From the NCBI GenBank assembly GCA_900547405.1, contig URGL01000007.1, positions 1-64,000 of the forward strand: a DNA stretch of 64,000 nt, read 5' to 3'. Position numbers and translations under genes: made by a program. This DNA is from an uncultured Eubacteriales bacterium. Its GTDB lineage: Bacteria; Bacillota; Clostridia; Oscillospirales; Oscillospiraceae. The notes under the pieces are model-generated. The model searched no databases. It saw only the letters and a list, made by a program, of their open reading frames with translations, and was not told the origin of the DNA. Of this stretch, positions 25,248-34,309 are shown piece by piece; within the stretch, counting starts at the first letter, position 1; each line of letters begins with the position of its first letter.

Positions 25248-26264
25248 ATGGCACAAAACAAGCGGGGGCGGCACAGTTTTATTCTGCCGGAGCCGGCAGT
25301 GATCACCGCCTGGGCCAGCGTGGCGGGAAAAAAGGAATCGGAAGGTCCCCTGAGCCACACCTTCGACAAAACCAGCCAGGACACCTATTTCGGTCAGAAC
25401 AGCTGGGAGCTGGCAGAGAAAGCCATGCAGGAAACGGCCCTGCGGCTGCTGCTGGAAAAGGGGCAGCTGGAACGGTCGGAGTTGGACCTGGTGCTCTCCG
25501 GGGACCTGCTCAACCAGTGCATTGGCTCCGCTTTCACCATGCGCAATACAGGCACTGCCCACCTGGGACTCTACGGAGCCTGCTCCACCATGGCGGAGAG
25601 TCTGCTTCTTGGGTCCTTGCTCGTCTGCTCCGGAACCTTTGACCGGGTGGCGGCCATGACCTCCTCCCATTTTGCCTCCAGTGAGCGGCAGTACCGGTTC
25701 CCTCTGGGCTACGGCGGCCAGCGGGCCCCCACAACCCAATGGACCGTCACCGGAGCCGGGGCGGCTCTGCTCTGCGCCCAGGGGAAGGGACCGAAAATCA
25801 CCGCCTGCACCGTAGGCACCGTCACAGACCTGGGCATCCAGGATGCCAACAATATGGGCGCCGCCATGGCCCCGGCGGCTTTTGCCACCATCCGGCAGCA
25901 TATGGAGGACCTGGGCAAGCAGCCGGAGGACTATGACCTCATCGTCACCGGAGACCTGGGCCAGTACGGCAAGGAGCTGCTGCTGGAGCTGGGCCGCCGG
26001 GGCGGTCTGCCATTGGGAGGCAAGCTTCTGGACTGCGGCTGCATGGTCTTTGACAACACCGCCCAGGATGTCCACGCCGGAGGCTCCGGCTGTGGGTGCA
26101 GCGCCATCACACTCTGCGGCGAACTTTTGGGGAAGCTGGCCGCCCGGAAGCTGAAGCGAATTCTTTTCTGCGGCACCGGTGCTCTGCTTTCCCCCACCTC
26201 AACACAGCAGGGTCTGCCCATCCCCGGGGTGTGCCACGCCGTGGTCATCGAAGGAGGGCAATAA
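25248..26264 (+). CDS. spoVAD: Stage V sporulation protein AD
   Basis: A 338-residue thiolase-fold protein of the SpoVAD family, recognised by the PEPAVITAWASVAGKKE start, GLYGACSTMAESL, and CGTGALLSPTSTQQG at the C terminus. SpoVAD binds dipicolinic acid and is part of the SpoVA channel that loads it into the forespore. It is followed 2 bases later by spoVAE. Unlike the usual spoVAC-spoVAD-spoVAE order, no spoVAC precedes it; the upstream neighbour is a divergent GGDEF gene. Confidence 0.95.
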   Translation: MAQNKRGRHSFILPEPAVITAWASVAGKKESEGPLSHTFDKTSQDTYFGQNSWELAEKAMQETALRLLLEKGQLERSELDLVLSGDLLNQCIGSAFTMRNTGTAHLGLYGACSTMAESLLLGSLLVCSGTFDRVAAMTSSHFASSERQYRFPLGYGGQRAPTTQWTVTGAGAALLCAQGKGPKITACTVGTVTDLGIQDANNMGAAMAPAAFATIRQHMEDLGKQPEDYDLIVTGDLGQYGKELLLELGRRGGLPLGGKLLDCGCMVFDNTAQDVHAGGSGCGCSAITLCGELLGKLAARKLKRILFCGTGALLSPTSTQQGLPIPGVCHAVVIEGGQ

Positions 26265-26266
26265 AC

Positions 26267-26623
26267 ATGGACTATGTAAAGGCCTTTGTATGCGGGGGCG
26301 CTCTGTGTCTGATCGGGCAGCTTCTCATCGATAAAACCGGCCTGACTCCGGCCAGGATCCTCGTGAGCTATGTGGTGGCCGGTGTGGTTCTGAGCGGTCT
26401 GGGGCTCTATGGGCCCTTTGCCGACTTCGCCGGGGCCGGGGCAGCAGTGCCCCTGACAGGCTTCGGCAACACCCTGGCCAAGGGCGTCCGGGAGGCCGTG
26501 GACCGGGAGGGCTTTCTCGGCATCTTCACCGGGGGACTCAAAGCCACGGCAGGAGGCATTACCGCCGCCATTTTCGCCGGGCTTCTGGCAAGCCTTCTGT
26601 TCCGGCCCAAGGATAAATCATGA
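26267..26623 (+). CDS. spoVAE: Stage V sporulation protein AE
   Basis: A 118-residue membrane protein of the SpoVAE(b)/SpoVAC family with three to four helices and the typical PARILVSYVVAGVVLSGLG and PLTGFGNTLAKG segments. The start at 26267 has GGAGGG 8 bases upstream. It forms part of the forespore membrane channel for Ca-dipicolinate with SpoVAD, encoded just upstream. Confidence 0.93.
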   Translation: MDYVKAFVCGGALCLIGQLLIDKTGLTPARILVSYVVAGVVLSGLGLYGPFADFAGAGAAVPLTGFGNTLAKGVREAVDREGFLGIFTGGLKATAGGITAAIFAGLLASLLFRPKDKS

Positions 26624-26684
26624 AAATTGGGGCAAACTACCTTCGCGGCCAAATACCGCGGATATTTTCAGGAGGTTCTTCAGG

Positions 26685-26768
26685 ATGAATCACAAAGAAA
26701 ATCGCAATCAGAATCAGAGTCAGAACCAGAGTCAGCAGAGCAAAGGCCAGGATCAGAACCGGCAGTAA
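26685..26768 (+). CDS. Tiny Asn/Gln-rich peptide downstream of spoVAE
   Basis: A 27-codon ORF with AGGAGG 9 bases before ATG. Of 27 residues, 9 are Gln and 6 Asn, with repeated NQS/QSQ units, ending QDQNRQ. It lies 61 bases after spoVAE and just before the terminator at 26771-26808, so it is probably on the spoVA transcript. Small Asn/Gln-rich peptides occur among spore proteins, so a role in the spore is inferred. No named family is claimed. Confidence 0.6.
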   Translation: MNHKENRNQNQSQNQSQQSKGQDQNRQ

Positions 26769-26770
26769 CC

Positions 26771-26808
26771 AAAAGCCCCGGAAGGCAGCCGCCCTCCGGG
26801 GTCTTCTT
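26771..26808. terminator. Terminator between the spoVA operon and addA
   Basis: Inverted repeat with arms CCCCGGA (26776-26782) and TCCGGGG (26795-26801). It has GTCTTCTT on the plus side and GGCTTTTGG on the minus side, so it can serve the convergent addA transcript too. Confidence 0.75.
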
Positions 26809-29800
26809 ATACCTCAGCAAACCTTCCCAATCGGAAGAAATACAGCAGGCATTTTTTCACGGGTTTTTCATAGATCCGCTCCATGGCCTCCCGGTAGGTC
26901 TCCACCTGAAGGCGATAGCGCTCCACAGCCTGGGGCAGATCTTCTTCCTCAATGCGGTCCGTTTTGAAATCTACGATGGTGATGCCGTCCTCCTCCAAAA
27001 GGGCGCAGTCCACCACGCCCTGGAGGAGGACATGCTCCCCCTTCAGGCCGGGACCGTACTTTTCGCCCTGGTCCAGAATGGAGAACTTGAATTCCCGGAG
27101 TACGTTGCCTCCCAGACGGACGCGCCAGCCCAGGTCCGTTTCAAAAAACCGGGCAATGGCATCGCAATCGATTTTTCTGCCCTCTTCCGCCGTCAAAAAG
27201 CCCTGGGCGACCATGCGCCCCACCTCTTCCTTCACGCCCTTTGTACTGCCGCAGGCATCGAAGTGGAGATATTGCATGGCCCGGTGCATGGCGCTGCCGT
27301 AGCTCCTGCCGTCTTGCCGGGCAGCCGTGAAGGAGGCCCTCCGCCAGACCCGCTGGGGCTTCTTTTCCTCCGGCGCGTCCTGGGCCGCCTCCTGATCCTT
27401 TTCCCGGCCCTTCCGTCCGGTGGCCGTCTGCTTGGAGGCCGCCCGGGTAGCGGCAGCATAGGGATAGACGAAGGCCAGGGCATTTTTCAGGGTCTGCGCC
27501 GCATCCCTTGGGATGGCGGCTGCCTCCCGGGGCTCCTGCTCCTCCACCGTCTCCCCCTCCTCATGGGTGTCCAGATAGCGGATGACCCAAGGATGATCGC
27601 TGACAGAACCCGGGAGGGTCACATCGCTGAGCCCCCGAAGCGCGCCTGCTTCTGTACGGTGCAGAGCCGACAGCAGCACCCAGTCCCCGGGGCACCGGGC
27701 CTCCCGGCACAGGTCCTCCCGGCCTGTCAGGCCCAGGCGCAGGGCCAGCTCCCGCACATCCTCCGCCGCCTTTTTTGCGGCGTAGGTCATAATCAGCCGG
27801 TCCTTGGCCCGGGTCATCGCCACATACAGTACCCGTAGTTCCTCGCTGACGGCCTCTCGGTTCATTTTTGCCGAGATAGCCAGTCTTGCCAGAGAGGGAT
27901 ACCTGACCCGGACCGCCGTATCCGCCACCATGAGCCCCAGGCCCAGTTCCGGATCACAGAGCACCCCTTCCCGAAGGCTCTCCTGGTTGAATTTTCGGGA
28001 CAGGCCGCACAGGAATACCACGGGAAACTCCAGGCCCTTGGACTTATGGATACTCATAATCGTCACTGCCCCGGACTGAGGCGTCCCGGCCCGGAGCAGC
28101 CCCTTCTCCTCCTGGGCCTCCAGGTGCTCCAGGAACTGCTCCAATGTGCATAGGTTTCCCTGCTCATAGTTCACCGCCAGTTGGAAAAAGGTCCGCAGAT
28201 TCTCCTTGGCCCTGTCCCCTCCGGGCTGGGCAGCATAAACTCCATCCAGGTTGGTCACCAGCAGCAGGTGCTCCATGAGCTCCGTCAGGGAGCTTCTCCT
28301 TGCCTTTTTCCGCAGTTCCTCCAGCTCCTGCCGGAAGGAAACCGCCTTTGTATCATCACTTGCCAGTATGGCGTCGTAAATGGAGCCATCCTTTTTTCCG
28401 CTTCTGATCCGTGCCAGGTCATCGGCGGTGAAGCCGAAGGCTGGGCTTGCCAAGGCGCTGAGAAGGGGAATATCCTGCCGGGGGTTGGAAATGGTCTGCA
28501 AAATAGACCGCAGGGTGGCCACCTCCGGGGTTTTCAGCAGATCCTCCCCGGCCCCCGTGGCGCAGCGTATGCCCGCCTTTTCCAGCGCCTGCCGGAAGGC
28601 GGCTCCCAGGGAGCCTGGGGACCGGAGCAGGATCACAATGTCCTCCGGTGTGACAGGGCGCAGCCCCTCTTTGGTCCGCACAAGGGTTCCACGGTTCAGC
28701 ATTTCTCCGATGCGTCCGGCCACAAAGGCTGCCTCCTCCCGGTTGGCATCCTCCTGGGCCTCCAGTGTATAAAATTCCACTCCGGCGTTGGGTAAGGGTT
28801 CATGGGGAATGCCCTCCCGCAGGGCCTCGGCCTCCCCGTACCAGAGGCCTCCTACATCCTGACTCATGCAGCAGGAGAACACCTGATTGACGGCCTCCAC
28901 AACTTCTCCGCCGGAGCGGAAATTGTCGCTGAGGAGCACCCGCCGCCCTTGCCCCGGCTGGGCCTGGGCCGCCGGGCCGTAGCGGTTGTACTTATCCAGG
29001 AAGATCCCGGGATCCGCCAGCCGGAACTGATAGATGGACTGCTTCACATCCCCCACCAGAAAGCAATTCTGCTTTTCCCGGGTAATGCTGCCGAAAATGG
29101 CATCCTGGACGGCGTTGGAGTCCTGGTATTCGTCCACCAGCACCTCCCGGTACCGCTTTCCGATTTCCCGGGCAGCGGCAGTTGGGCCGTCCCGGCGAAG
29201 ACCCAGCAGCAGGTCCAGAGTTTTGTGCTCCAGGTCTCCGAAGTCCAAGACCCGGCGCTTCTTTTTGAGGGCCCCATATTCCTTCCCGAACCGCCGCACC
29301 AGGGTGATCAGGCCCTGCTGGGCCAGGCCCATCTGCTCCAGGTCCTCAAGAAGGGATTTCGAGTTCCGGGAGAAGATCTTCCCCTGCTTGGCAAGTCCCT
29401 CCTTGCAGGCCTCCCGCACCGCCTTGATCTCCTCTTTTCTCGGCACCGGGTCTCCTTTTCTGGGGAAGACCAACCGGCCAAAGGAAATCCGGATCCGGTC
29501 CACAGCCTCATCCCAGGTGCTGCTCTCCCGCAGGTGCTTCAGCTGATGCAGCGTGTCCGCCAAATTGTTCTGCACCGTGGGGGCCTCCCCGGCCAGCTCC
29601 ACGCAGCGCTCCAGGGCAGCGATCTGTCCGTCCAGAAAACGAAAGAGGTCCTCCATCAGGAATTTCCCCCAAGGAGTTTCCTCCGCCCCCTCCGCCTGGG
29701 TCAGATTGCCAAGGAGACATCCATCCAGCCAGCTCTCCGGGTCCGGATGGCATCGGGCGCTGTCATAGACCTTGGTGATGAGCTCCGGCAGGGCTTTGTC

Positions 29801-30307
29801 CGTCCGGCCCAGGCCCTGCGTATCCGCGAAGGCCCGAAATCCGGCATCCTCCAAAAGATCTATGTAGGCGTTGTCCAGCAGATCCTTCAGCACTTCTTCC
29901 CGAAGCTCCTGGCAGGCGTTCTCGTCTGCCACCCGAAAATCGGCATCCAGATCCAACCGGTAGGCGTATTCCTTCAGAATGTCTCCGCAGAAGCCGTGGA
30001 CCGTGGAGATTTCCGTCAGATAGAGGCGCTGCAGCTGCTTTTGCAGGTGCTTGTCCTCCGGGTTTGCCGCAATGTGTTCATTCAGCTTCTTGGCGATTTT
30101 GGCCCGCAGCTCCGAGGCAGCTGCCCTGGTATAGGTGATGATCAGAAATTCATCCAGGTCCGCCGGATCTATAGGATCCATCAGGTAGCCCATAAGCCGG
30201 TCCACCAGGACCTTGGTCTTGCCGGAGCCGGCGGCAGCACTGACCAAGAGCTTTCCGCCCCGGTTCTCTACCGCCTCCCGCTGGGCAGGGGTCAATGTTT
30301 CAGCCAT
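26807..30307 (-). CDS. addA: ATP-dependent helicase/nuclease subunit A
   Basis: A 1166-residue UvrD-like helicase with C-terminal nuclease. The Walker A is SAAAGSGKT near residue 24, the Walker B region VDEYQDSN near residue 385, the later helicase motif VLYVAMTRAKDRL near residue 825, and the RecB-like nuclease domain near the end holds GVVDCALL and IVDFKTDR. With AddB it processes double-strand breaks to Chi sites for RecA loading. The start overlaps the addB stop by 8 bases, so addB-addA is one translationally coupled unit. Confidence 0.96.
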   Translation of the reverse strand: MAETLTPAQREAVENRGGKLLVSAAAGSGKTKVLVDRLMGYLMDPIDPADLDEFLIITYTRAAASELRAKIAKKLNEHIAANPEDKHLQKQLQRLYLTEISTVHGFCGDILKEYAYRLDLDADFRVADENACQELREEVLKDLLDNAYIDLLEDAGFRAFADTQGLGRTDKALPELITKVYDSARCHPDPESWLDGCLLGNLTQAEGAEETPWGKFLMEDLFRFLDGQIAALERCVELAGEAPTVQNNLADTLHQLKHLRESSTWDEAVDRIRISFGRLVFPRKGDPVPRKEEIKAVREACKEGLAKQGKIFSRNSKSLLEDLEQMGLAQQGLITLVRRFGKEYGALKKKRRVLDFGDLEHKTLDLLLGLRRDGPTAAAREIGKRYREVLVDEYQDSNAVQDAIFGSITREKQNCFLVGDVKQSIYQFRLADPGIFLDKYNRYGPAAQAQPGQGRRVLLSDNFRSGGEVVEAVNQVFSCCMSQDVGGLWYGEAEALREGIPHEPLPNAGVEFYTLEAQEDANREEAAFVAGRIGEMLNRGTLVRTKEGLRPVTPEDIVILLRSPGSLGAAFRQALEKAGIRCATGAGEDLLKTPEVATLRSILQTISNPRQDIPLLSALASPAFGFTADDLARIRSGKKDGSIYDAILASDDTKAVSFRQELEELRKKARRSSLTELMEHLLLVTNLDGVYAAQPGGDRAKENLRTFFQLAVNYEQGNLCTLEQFLEHLEAQEEKGLLRAGTPQSGAVTIMSIHKSKGLEFPVVFLCGLSRKFNQESLREGVLCDPELGLGLMVADTAVRVRYPSLARLAISAKMNREAVSEELRVLYVAMTRAKDRLIMTYAAKKAAEDVRELALRLGLTGREDLCREARCPGDWVLLSALHRTEAGALRGLSDVTLPGSVSDHPWVIRYLDTHEEGETVEEQEPREAAAIPRDAAQTLKNALAFVYPYAAATRAASKQTATGRKGREKDQEAAQDAPEEKKPQRVWRRASFTAARQDGRSYGSAMHRAMQYLHFDACGSTKGVKEEVGRMVAQGFLTAEEGRKIDCDAIARFFETDLGWRVRLGGNVLREFKFSILDQGEKYGPGLKGEHVLLQGVVDCALLEEDGITIVDFKTDRIEEEDLPQAVERYRLQVETYREAMERIYEKPVKKCLLYFFRLGRFAEV

Positions 30308-33300
30308 GGGTCTCCTCCTTTTCCACCTGCTCCCAGAATTCCTGGGCTTTCAGGGCTCGGTAATTCCGCCGCTGGGCCTCCTTCTCCGGGTGGCACACCG
30401 GCGCATAGGGGCAGAACCGGCAGGCATCATGGGCCGTACCCCGGCTGTAGGGATTGGGGGAGACACTTCCGGAGGCAATCTCCGACACCATGTCTGCCAG
30501 CAAATGAAATACGTATCCCTCCAGCAGCCGGAACTGCTCCGAAGTAGCCAGGCTTCCCGTCAGACTTCCGTCCTTTTTCTCCACCACCGGCAGCCGGTCC
30601 CCCAGGCCCTCCGGCTCCATAGCCCCCAGGACCCGGCGGTCCTCCAAAAAGAGACCGGACCTGGAAAAGGCTTTGACCCGCTCCTCCTCGGCCTCCGCCG
30701 GATCCAAGGGGGCATCGGCCTTCAGATAGGGGGCCCGGGCAGGAAAATACTCCACGCCCCCAGGCCGCAGGCCCTCCCCGAAGAGGTCCCTGCTCCCATG
30801 CCCCAGGGCAAAGAGATACAGCAGCATCTGCAGGCCAATGCCCTGAGAGATATCGCAGTAGTCAAATTTTTTCTGTCCCGTTTTGTAGTCCGTTACCCGA
30901 AGGAATCTGCCCGTGGTATCCTCCCACAGGTCCACCCGGTCCACAAAGCCCCGCAGAACCGCGGGCATGGCGGAATTGGGAATGGCAATGGCGGGCATCT
31001 GCCCTCCCTTGCCGAAGGCCACCTCAAAGCCCACAGGCTGAAATGCGGCGGCGTTAAGCTCCTTCCACAGCTCCTCCACGATCATATCCAGCTCCCGGTT
31101 GTTCCGCTGAAATAGGTAGGTAAGCCGCTGGGAGTCCATGTCCCGGAATCGTTCTCTGGCGTAGGCATCGGCAAAGCCTCTGGCCAGCGCCAAGGTATCC
31201 TCCAATGACACCCCATGGAAGCCTCCCCGGTCCATCACAGCCCGGCCTGTCTGCTCCAGCACGGCGTGAACGTAGGTGCCGAACTCTGCCGGGTCCACCT
31301 CTGCCGCCTTTCGTTCTTTTGCCCGCAGGCCGTATTTCAGGAAATATTGCAGGCGGCAATCCTCCTGGGTATCCACCTGGGAGGCGGAGAGCTCCAATCG
31401 TTGGCCGTAGAGGGCCTTTACCGTCTCCTTTTCCAGTCCCCCCAGCCGATAATCCGCCCGGTCCCGGGTATCCCGGTAGCCCTCCTCCGCATCCAGGGCC
31501 TTCGCCAGAGTCTCCTGGCCCCACCTGGCCAGCCAGGCCCCCGCCTGCCGCCTGTCGGCACAGGCAAATTCCATAGTGGGGGAGACGTTTTTCACCCCTC
31601 CGGCCATCTCTCCCAGACGCGTGAACAGATAGGAGGGCTGCTCGGCACTGCAATAGACCCGGACGGACTCCGAGGCCCCGCAGAACACGCCGTAGATCTC
31701 GGCAAATTCTTCCTGAATACCCTCCATAGCGCCGCCGGTGAGGGTCAGTCCCATAGCCCGCAGCGCCACCCGCTCCTGGTCCGTCAATACGCCCTTTGCG
31801 CCGGAGTAGCCGGGCATAGCCCCCTCCTGGGCCCCCAATATTAGCAGATGCCTACAGGGATGGCACCGCAGCGCACTGACGCTGCCCATCTGCACAGCAT
31901 CCAGCACAGGTGGGATGGTGCCCACATCATACTGGCTGAGCAGCAGCCGGAAGAGCCTGAGAAAGTGCTCCGGCTCCCAGTGGGTCTCCCCCAGCACATC
32001 ATACATCTGCTCCAGAGCGGAAAGAAGAATTTCCCACAGCTGGTTCAGGATCTGGGCGCTCCGATTGTCCCCGGCCTCATCCATTTCCTTGGCCTGGGCC
32101 TCCAGCTTTTCTTCCAGACAAATGTCCTGCAAGAAAGCGTATAGGGCCAGCACCTGCCCCTTCAGATCCCGGGCCGATTCAAAGCCCCGGCTGAGCTTTG
32201 CCAGAGGCTCCATTACCGTTTCCCGCAGGGTGTTCAGCTCCTCCAGCCTGGCCTCGGCATCCCCCTCCCATTTTCCGGCCAGACCATCCGGGTGGCTTTT
32301 CCAGCGGGATAGCCAATCCTTGCCCCGGATGCGCCAGATAAAGGCATAGTTTTCCACCTTGTCGCACTGGTCCGCCGTCAGCGGGGACATGCTGGAGCGG
32401 AGATACCCCATAACGCCCCGGGGCTCGAAGCCGGATACCACCGCGTCCAGGGCGGAGAGCACCGTTGCAATGACGCTTTTGGTCATGATCTCCTCTGTAC
32501 CCGCCTGATAAATGGGGATGCCCATGCGCTTGAAGATCAGTCCAGCCAGCCCCCCGTAGGCCCCCATGTCCGACACCACCAGGGAGATATCCCGGCACCG
32601 ACAGCCACTACGGATCAGTTCCGCCGCCTGCTCCGCCGCCGCCATGGTCTCCTGCCAAGGGTCAGCAGCCTGATAGACACCCAGCCGCTGTGCCGGGATA
32701 TTTTTCGGCAGACTTCCCTGGAACAGTTTCTCACGGACGGGAGACAAAGGATCCGGCTCCTGGGGCAAACGCTGAATGTCTACCTTTACTCCCCGCCGGT
32801 GGGCGATTTTCAGAAGCTCCTGGGCCGTCTCCCCAGCCTTTTCAAAGGCAAGCAGCTCCGTTCCCGGCTCATCGCAGTTGAGCGCCACGGTAACGGAAGG
32901 ACTAAAGCACATCAGGTGCTCCAGAATGGCCAGATTCTGCCGGGTGAAGTCCGGAAAGCCCTCTATGTAGAATACATGGTTCTCCGCGTAATCGCAGTCC
33001 TCCAATTGCTCCAGGAGCCAGGTCATCCGGTCTCTTGGGTCCCGTTTGCCCTGGGCGCAGAGACCGTCGTAGCCCTCCATGAGAAGACCCAGCTCCTCCA
33101 GCTTCTGGGCAAAGGCTCCCTCGCTCTTTTCCGCGGCCCGCTTCAGGTCCTCGGGCGTAATGCAGCAGCGCTTGAATTCGTCTACCCCGTCCACCAGTTC
33201 CTTCAAGAATTCCGGCTTGCTCTCTAAGGCCGCATAGGCCTTCAGACGGCTGGACAGGATCCGGGCCGCCGCCGCCATGGCCACTACCCGGCCGCCGCCG

Positions 33301-33554
33301 TCCAGGCATTCCCGGTCCAGGGCCCCTACGGCATCGGACACACTGCGGCACAGCCGGGTAAAGGACAGGACCTCCGCATACCGGCTGGCGGTATCCCCCG
33401 CCGCGGCGCACAGGGCTCGCTCCGCCTCATGGCTCACAAGCTCCGGCACCATATATACCCGCCCGGGCTTTCGCTGCCGGACATCATCCGCCAGCTCAGA
33501 AAGCACCTGTTCTCTCAGTGCTTTCCAGTCTTTTCCCAGTAGTAAACGAAGCAT
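30300..33554 (-). CDS. addB: ATP-dependent helicase/deoxyribonuclease subunit B
   Basis: A 1084-residue AddB-type protein. The C-terminal nuclease and Fe-S part is intact: the first Cys in QEDCRLQYFLKYGLR near residue 765, later VTDYKTGQKK for the PD-(D/E)XK core, and the closing cluster CRFCPYAPVC near residue 1050. At the N terminus the expected P-loop (GRSGSGKS in relatives) is replaced by LLGKDWKALRE, so the Walker A motif seems absent. The start at 33554 has AAGGAG 7 bases upstream; the open frame extending to 33656 is the repeat element. Partner of AddA downstream. Confidence 0.92.
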   Translation of the reverse strand: MLRLLLGKDWKALREQVLSELADDVRQRKPGRVYMVPELVSHEAERALCAAAGDTASRYAEVLSFTRLCRSVSDAVGALDRECLDGGGRVVAMAAAARILSSRLKAYAALESKPEFLKELVDGVDEFKRCCITPEDLKRAAEKSEGAFAQKLEELGLLMEGYDGLCAQGKRDPRDRMTWLLEQLEDCDYAENHVFYIEGFPDFTRQNLAILEHLMCFSPSVTVALNCDEPGTELLAFEKAGETAQELLKIAHRRGVKVDIQRLPQEPDPLSPVREKLFQGSLPKNIPAQRLGVYQAADPWQETMAAAEQAAELIRSGCRCRDISLVVSDMGAYGGLAGLIFKRMGIPIYQAGTEEIMTKSVIATVLSALDAVVSGFEPRGVMGYLRSSMSPLTADQCDKVENYAFIWRIRGKDWLSRWKSHPDGLAGKWEGDAEARLEELNTLRETVMEPLAKLSRGFESARDLKGQVLALYAFLQDICLEEKLEAQAKEMDEAGDNRSAQILNQLWEILLSALEQMYDVLGETHWEPEHFLRLFRLLLSQYDVGTIPPVLDAVQMGSVSALRCHPCRHLLILGAQEGAMPGYSGAKGVLTDQERVALRAMGLTLTGGAMEGIQEEFAEIYGVFCGASESVRVYCSAEQPSYLFTRLGEMAGGVKNVSPTMEFACADRRQAGAWLARWGQETLAKALDAEEGYRDTRDRADYRLGGLEKETVKALYGQRLELSASQVDTQEDCRLQYFLKYGLRAKERKAAEVDPAEFGTYVHAVLEQTGRAVMDRGGFHGVSLEDTLALARGFADAYARERFRDMDSQRLTYLFQRNNRELDMIVEELWKELNAAAFQPVGFEVAFGKGGQMPAIAIPNSAMPAVLRGFVDRVDLWEDTTGRFLRVTDYKTGQKKFDYCDISQGIGLQMLLYLFALGHGSRDLFGEGLRPGGVEYFPARAPYLKADAPLDPAEAEEERVKAFSRSGLFLEDRRVLGAMEPEGLGDRLPVVEKKDGSLTGSLATSEQFRLLEGYVFHLLADMVSEIASGSVSPNPYSRGTAHDACRFCPYAPVCHPEKEAQRRNYRALKAQEFWEQVEKEETHG

Positions 33555-33581
33555 GGATTCGCTCCTTCCTTGTCTTCTTAT

Positions 33582-33697
33582 CTTCCCCTGGGGGAAGGTG
33601 CTTCGTTCAGGCGGAGGAGGGGCGGTACAGCCCCGGTTCTCCTTACCGCCCCACACCCGTCAGGGCTTCGCCCTGCCACCCTCTCCCAGGAGAGGGC
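33582..33697. repeat. Palindromic repeat element between spoIIR and addB
   Basis: A run of nested inverted repeats: CTTCCCC/GGGGAAG (33582-33597), GGGGCGGTA...TACCGCCCC (about 33621-33655), GGGCTTCGCCC (33663-33673) and CCCTCTCC/GGAGAGGG (33679-33696). It fills the gap before addB and extends into the last dozen codons of spoIIR. It looks like a short interspersed element; copy number in the genome is unknown. Confidence 0.6.
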
Positions 33698-34256
33698 TTT
33701 TGCGTTCTTCCAGCCAATTCTCCAGCTCCCCAAGTTTCTCCAAAAAGAAGAAGCGGATTTTCGGCTTTTCCTCCGTCAAGGACGTACTCACAGACTCCTC
33801 CTCCCAGGTCTGTGGGAAGAGGACTCCCCACCAGTTGTGGCCGCGGCCTTCACCGATGGTCACCCGCAGAGTCCGATACACCCCCGCCGGCAGGCGAAAG
33901 CCATCACCGCGGCGCTGGGGGAAGGTCTCCCGTTCCAGGGTTACCTTGGCTGCGTCCGTGCTGCCGGATTCCGCCAGGGTCTGCCGGGTCAGTTCTTGCA
34001 GCTGGGGCAGCTCCGCCTCCAGCGCATCCCAGGCCTCCTCGGAGTCGGCATCCAGCAATTTCGTTTCCAGGGCTTCCAAAAGCCTGTTTCGGACCTGCAG
34101 CTTCACCGCCTGATCCGCCGGATCGTCCGAGGCCCCGACTACGTGGATACGGACCCACTGATCCGACAGCACCTGCCGGTCCGCCGCAATGCCGCCCAGG
34201 TAAAAGCAGCCCGCGGCCAGGGCACAGAACAGGAGAAAATGAAGCAGCTTTTTCAT
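33660..34256 (-). CDS. spoIIR: Stage II sporulation protein R
   Basis: A 198-residue secreted signalling protein. An N-terminal hydrophobic segment (about residues 3-22) acts as signal or anchor, followed by the family motifs VRIHVVGASDDPADQA and LPAGVYRTLRVTIGEGRGHNWWGVLFP. SpoIIR is made in the forespore and triggers SpoIIGA to cut pro-sigma-E in the mother cell. The start at 34256 begins MKKLLHFLLF; the ribosome site is weak. The last residues (SPLLGEGGRAKP) come from the repeat element, so the native C terminus is probably altered. Confidence 0.92.
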   Translation of the reverse strand: MKKLLHFLLFCALAAGCFYLGGIAADRQVLSDQWVRIHVVGASDDPADQAVKLQVRNRLLEALETKLLDADSEEAWDALEAELPQLQELTRQTLAESGSTDAAKVTLERETFPQRRGDGFRLPAGVYRTLRVTIGEGRGHNWWGVLFPQTWEEESVSTSLTEEKPKIRFFFLEKLGELENWLEERKSPLLGEGGRAKP

Positions 34257-34264
34257 ACAAAACA

Positions 34265-34297
34265 CCGTCCAGAGAGATTTGTACTCATTCTGGACGG
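34265..34297 (-). terminator. Hairpin between ispE and spoIIR
   Basis: A perfect 9-bp stem (CCGTCCAGA and TCTGGACGG) followed on the minus strand by TGTTTTGT and the spoIIR start. It may end or attenuate the ispE transcript, or limit spoIIR translation. Confidence 0.5.
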
Positions 34298-34309
34298 GTT
34301 TTGGTGGAA

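Noticed and set aside
28802..30547. 581-codon plus-strand frame opposite addA
   Set aside because: Antisense shadow of addA with no ribosome site or recognised domain.
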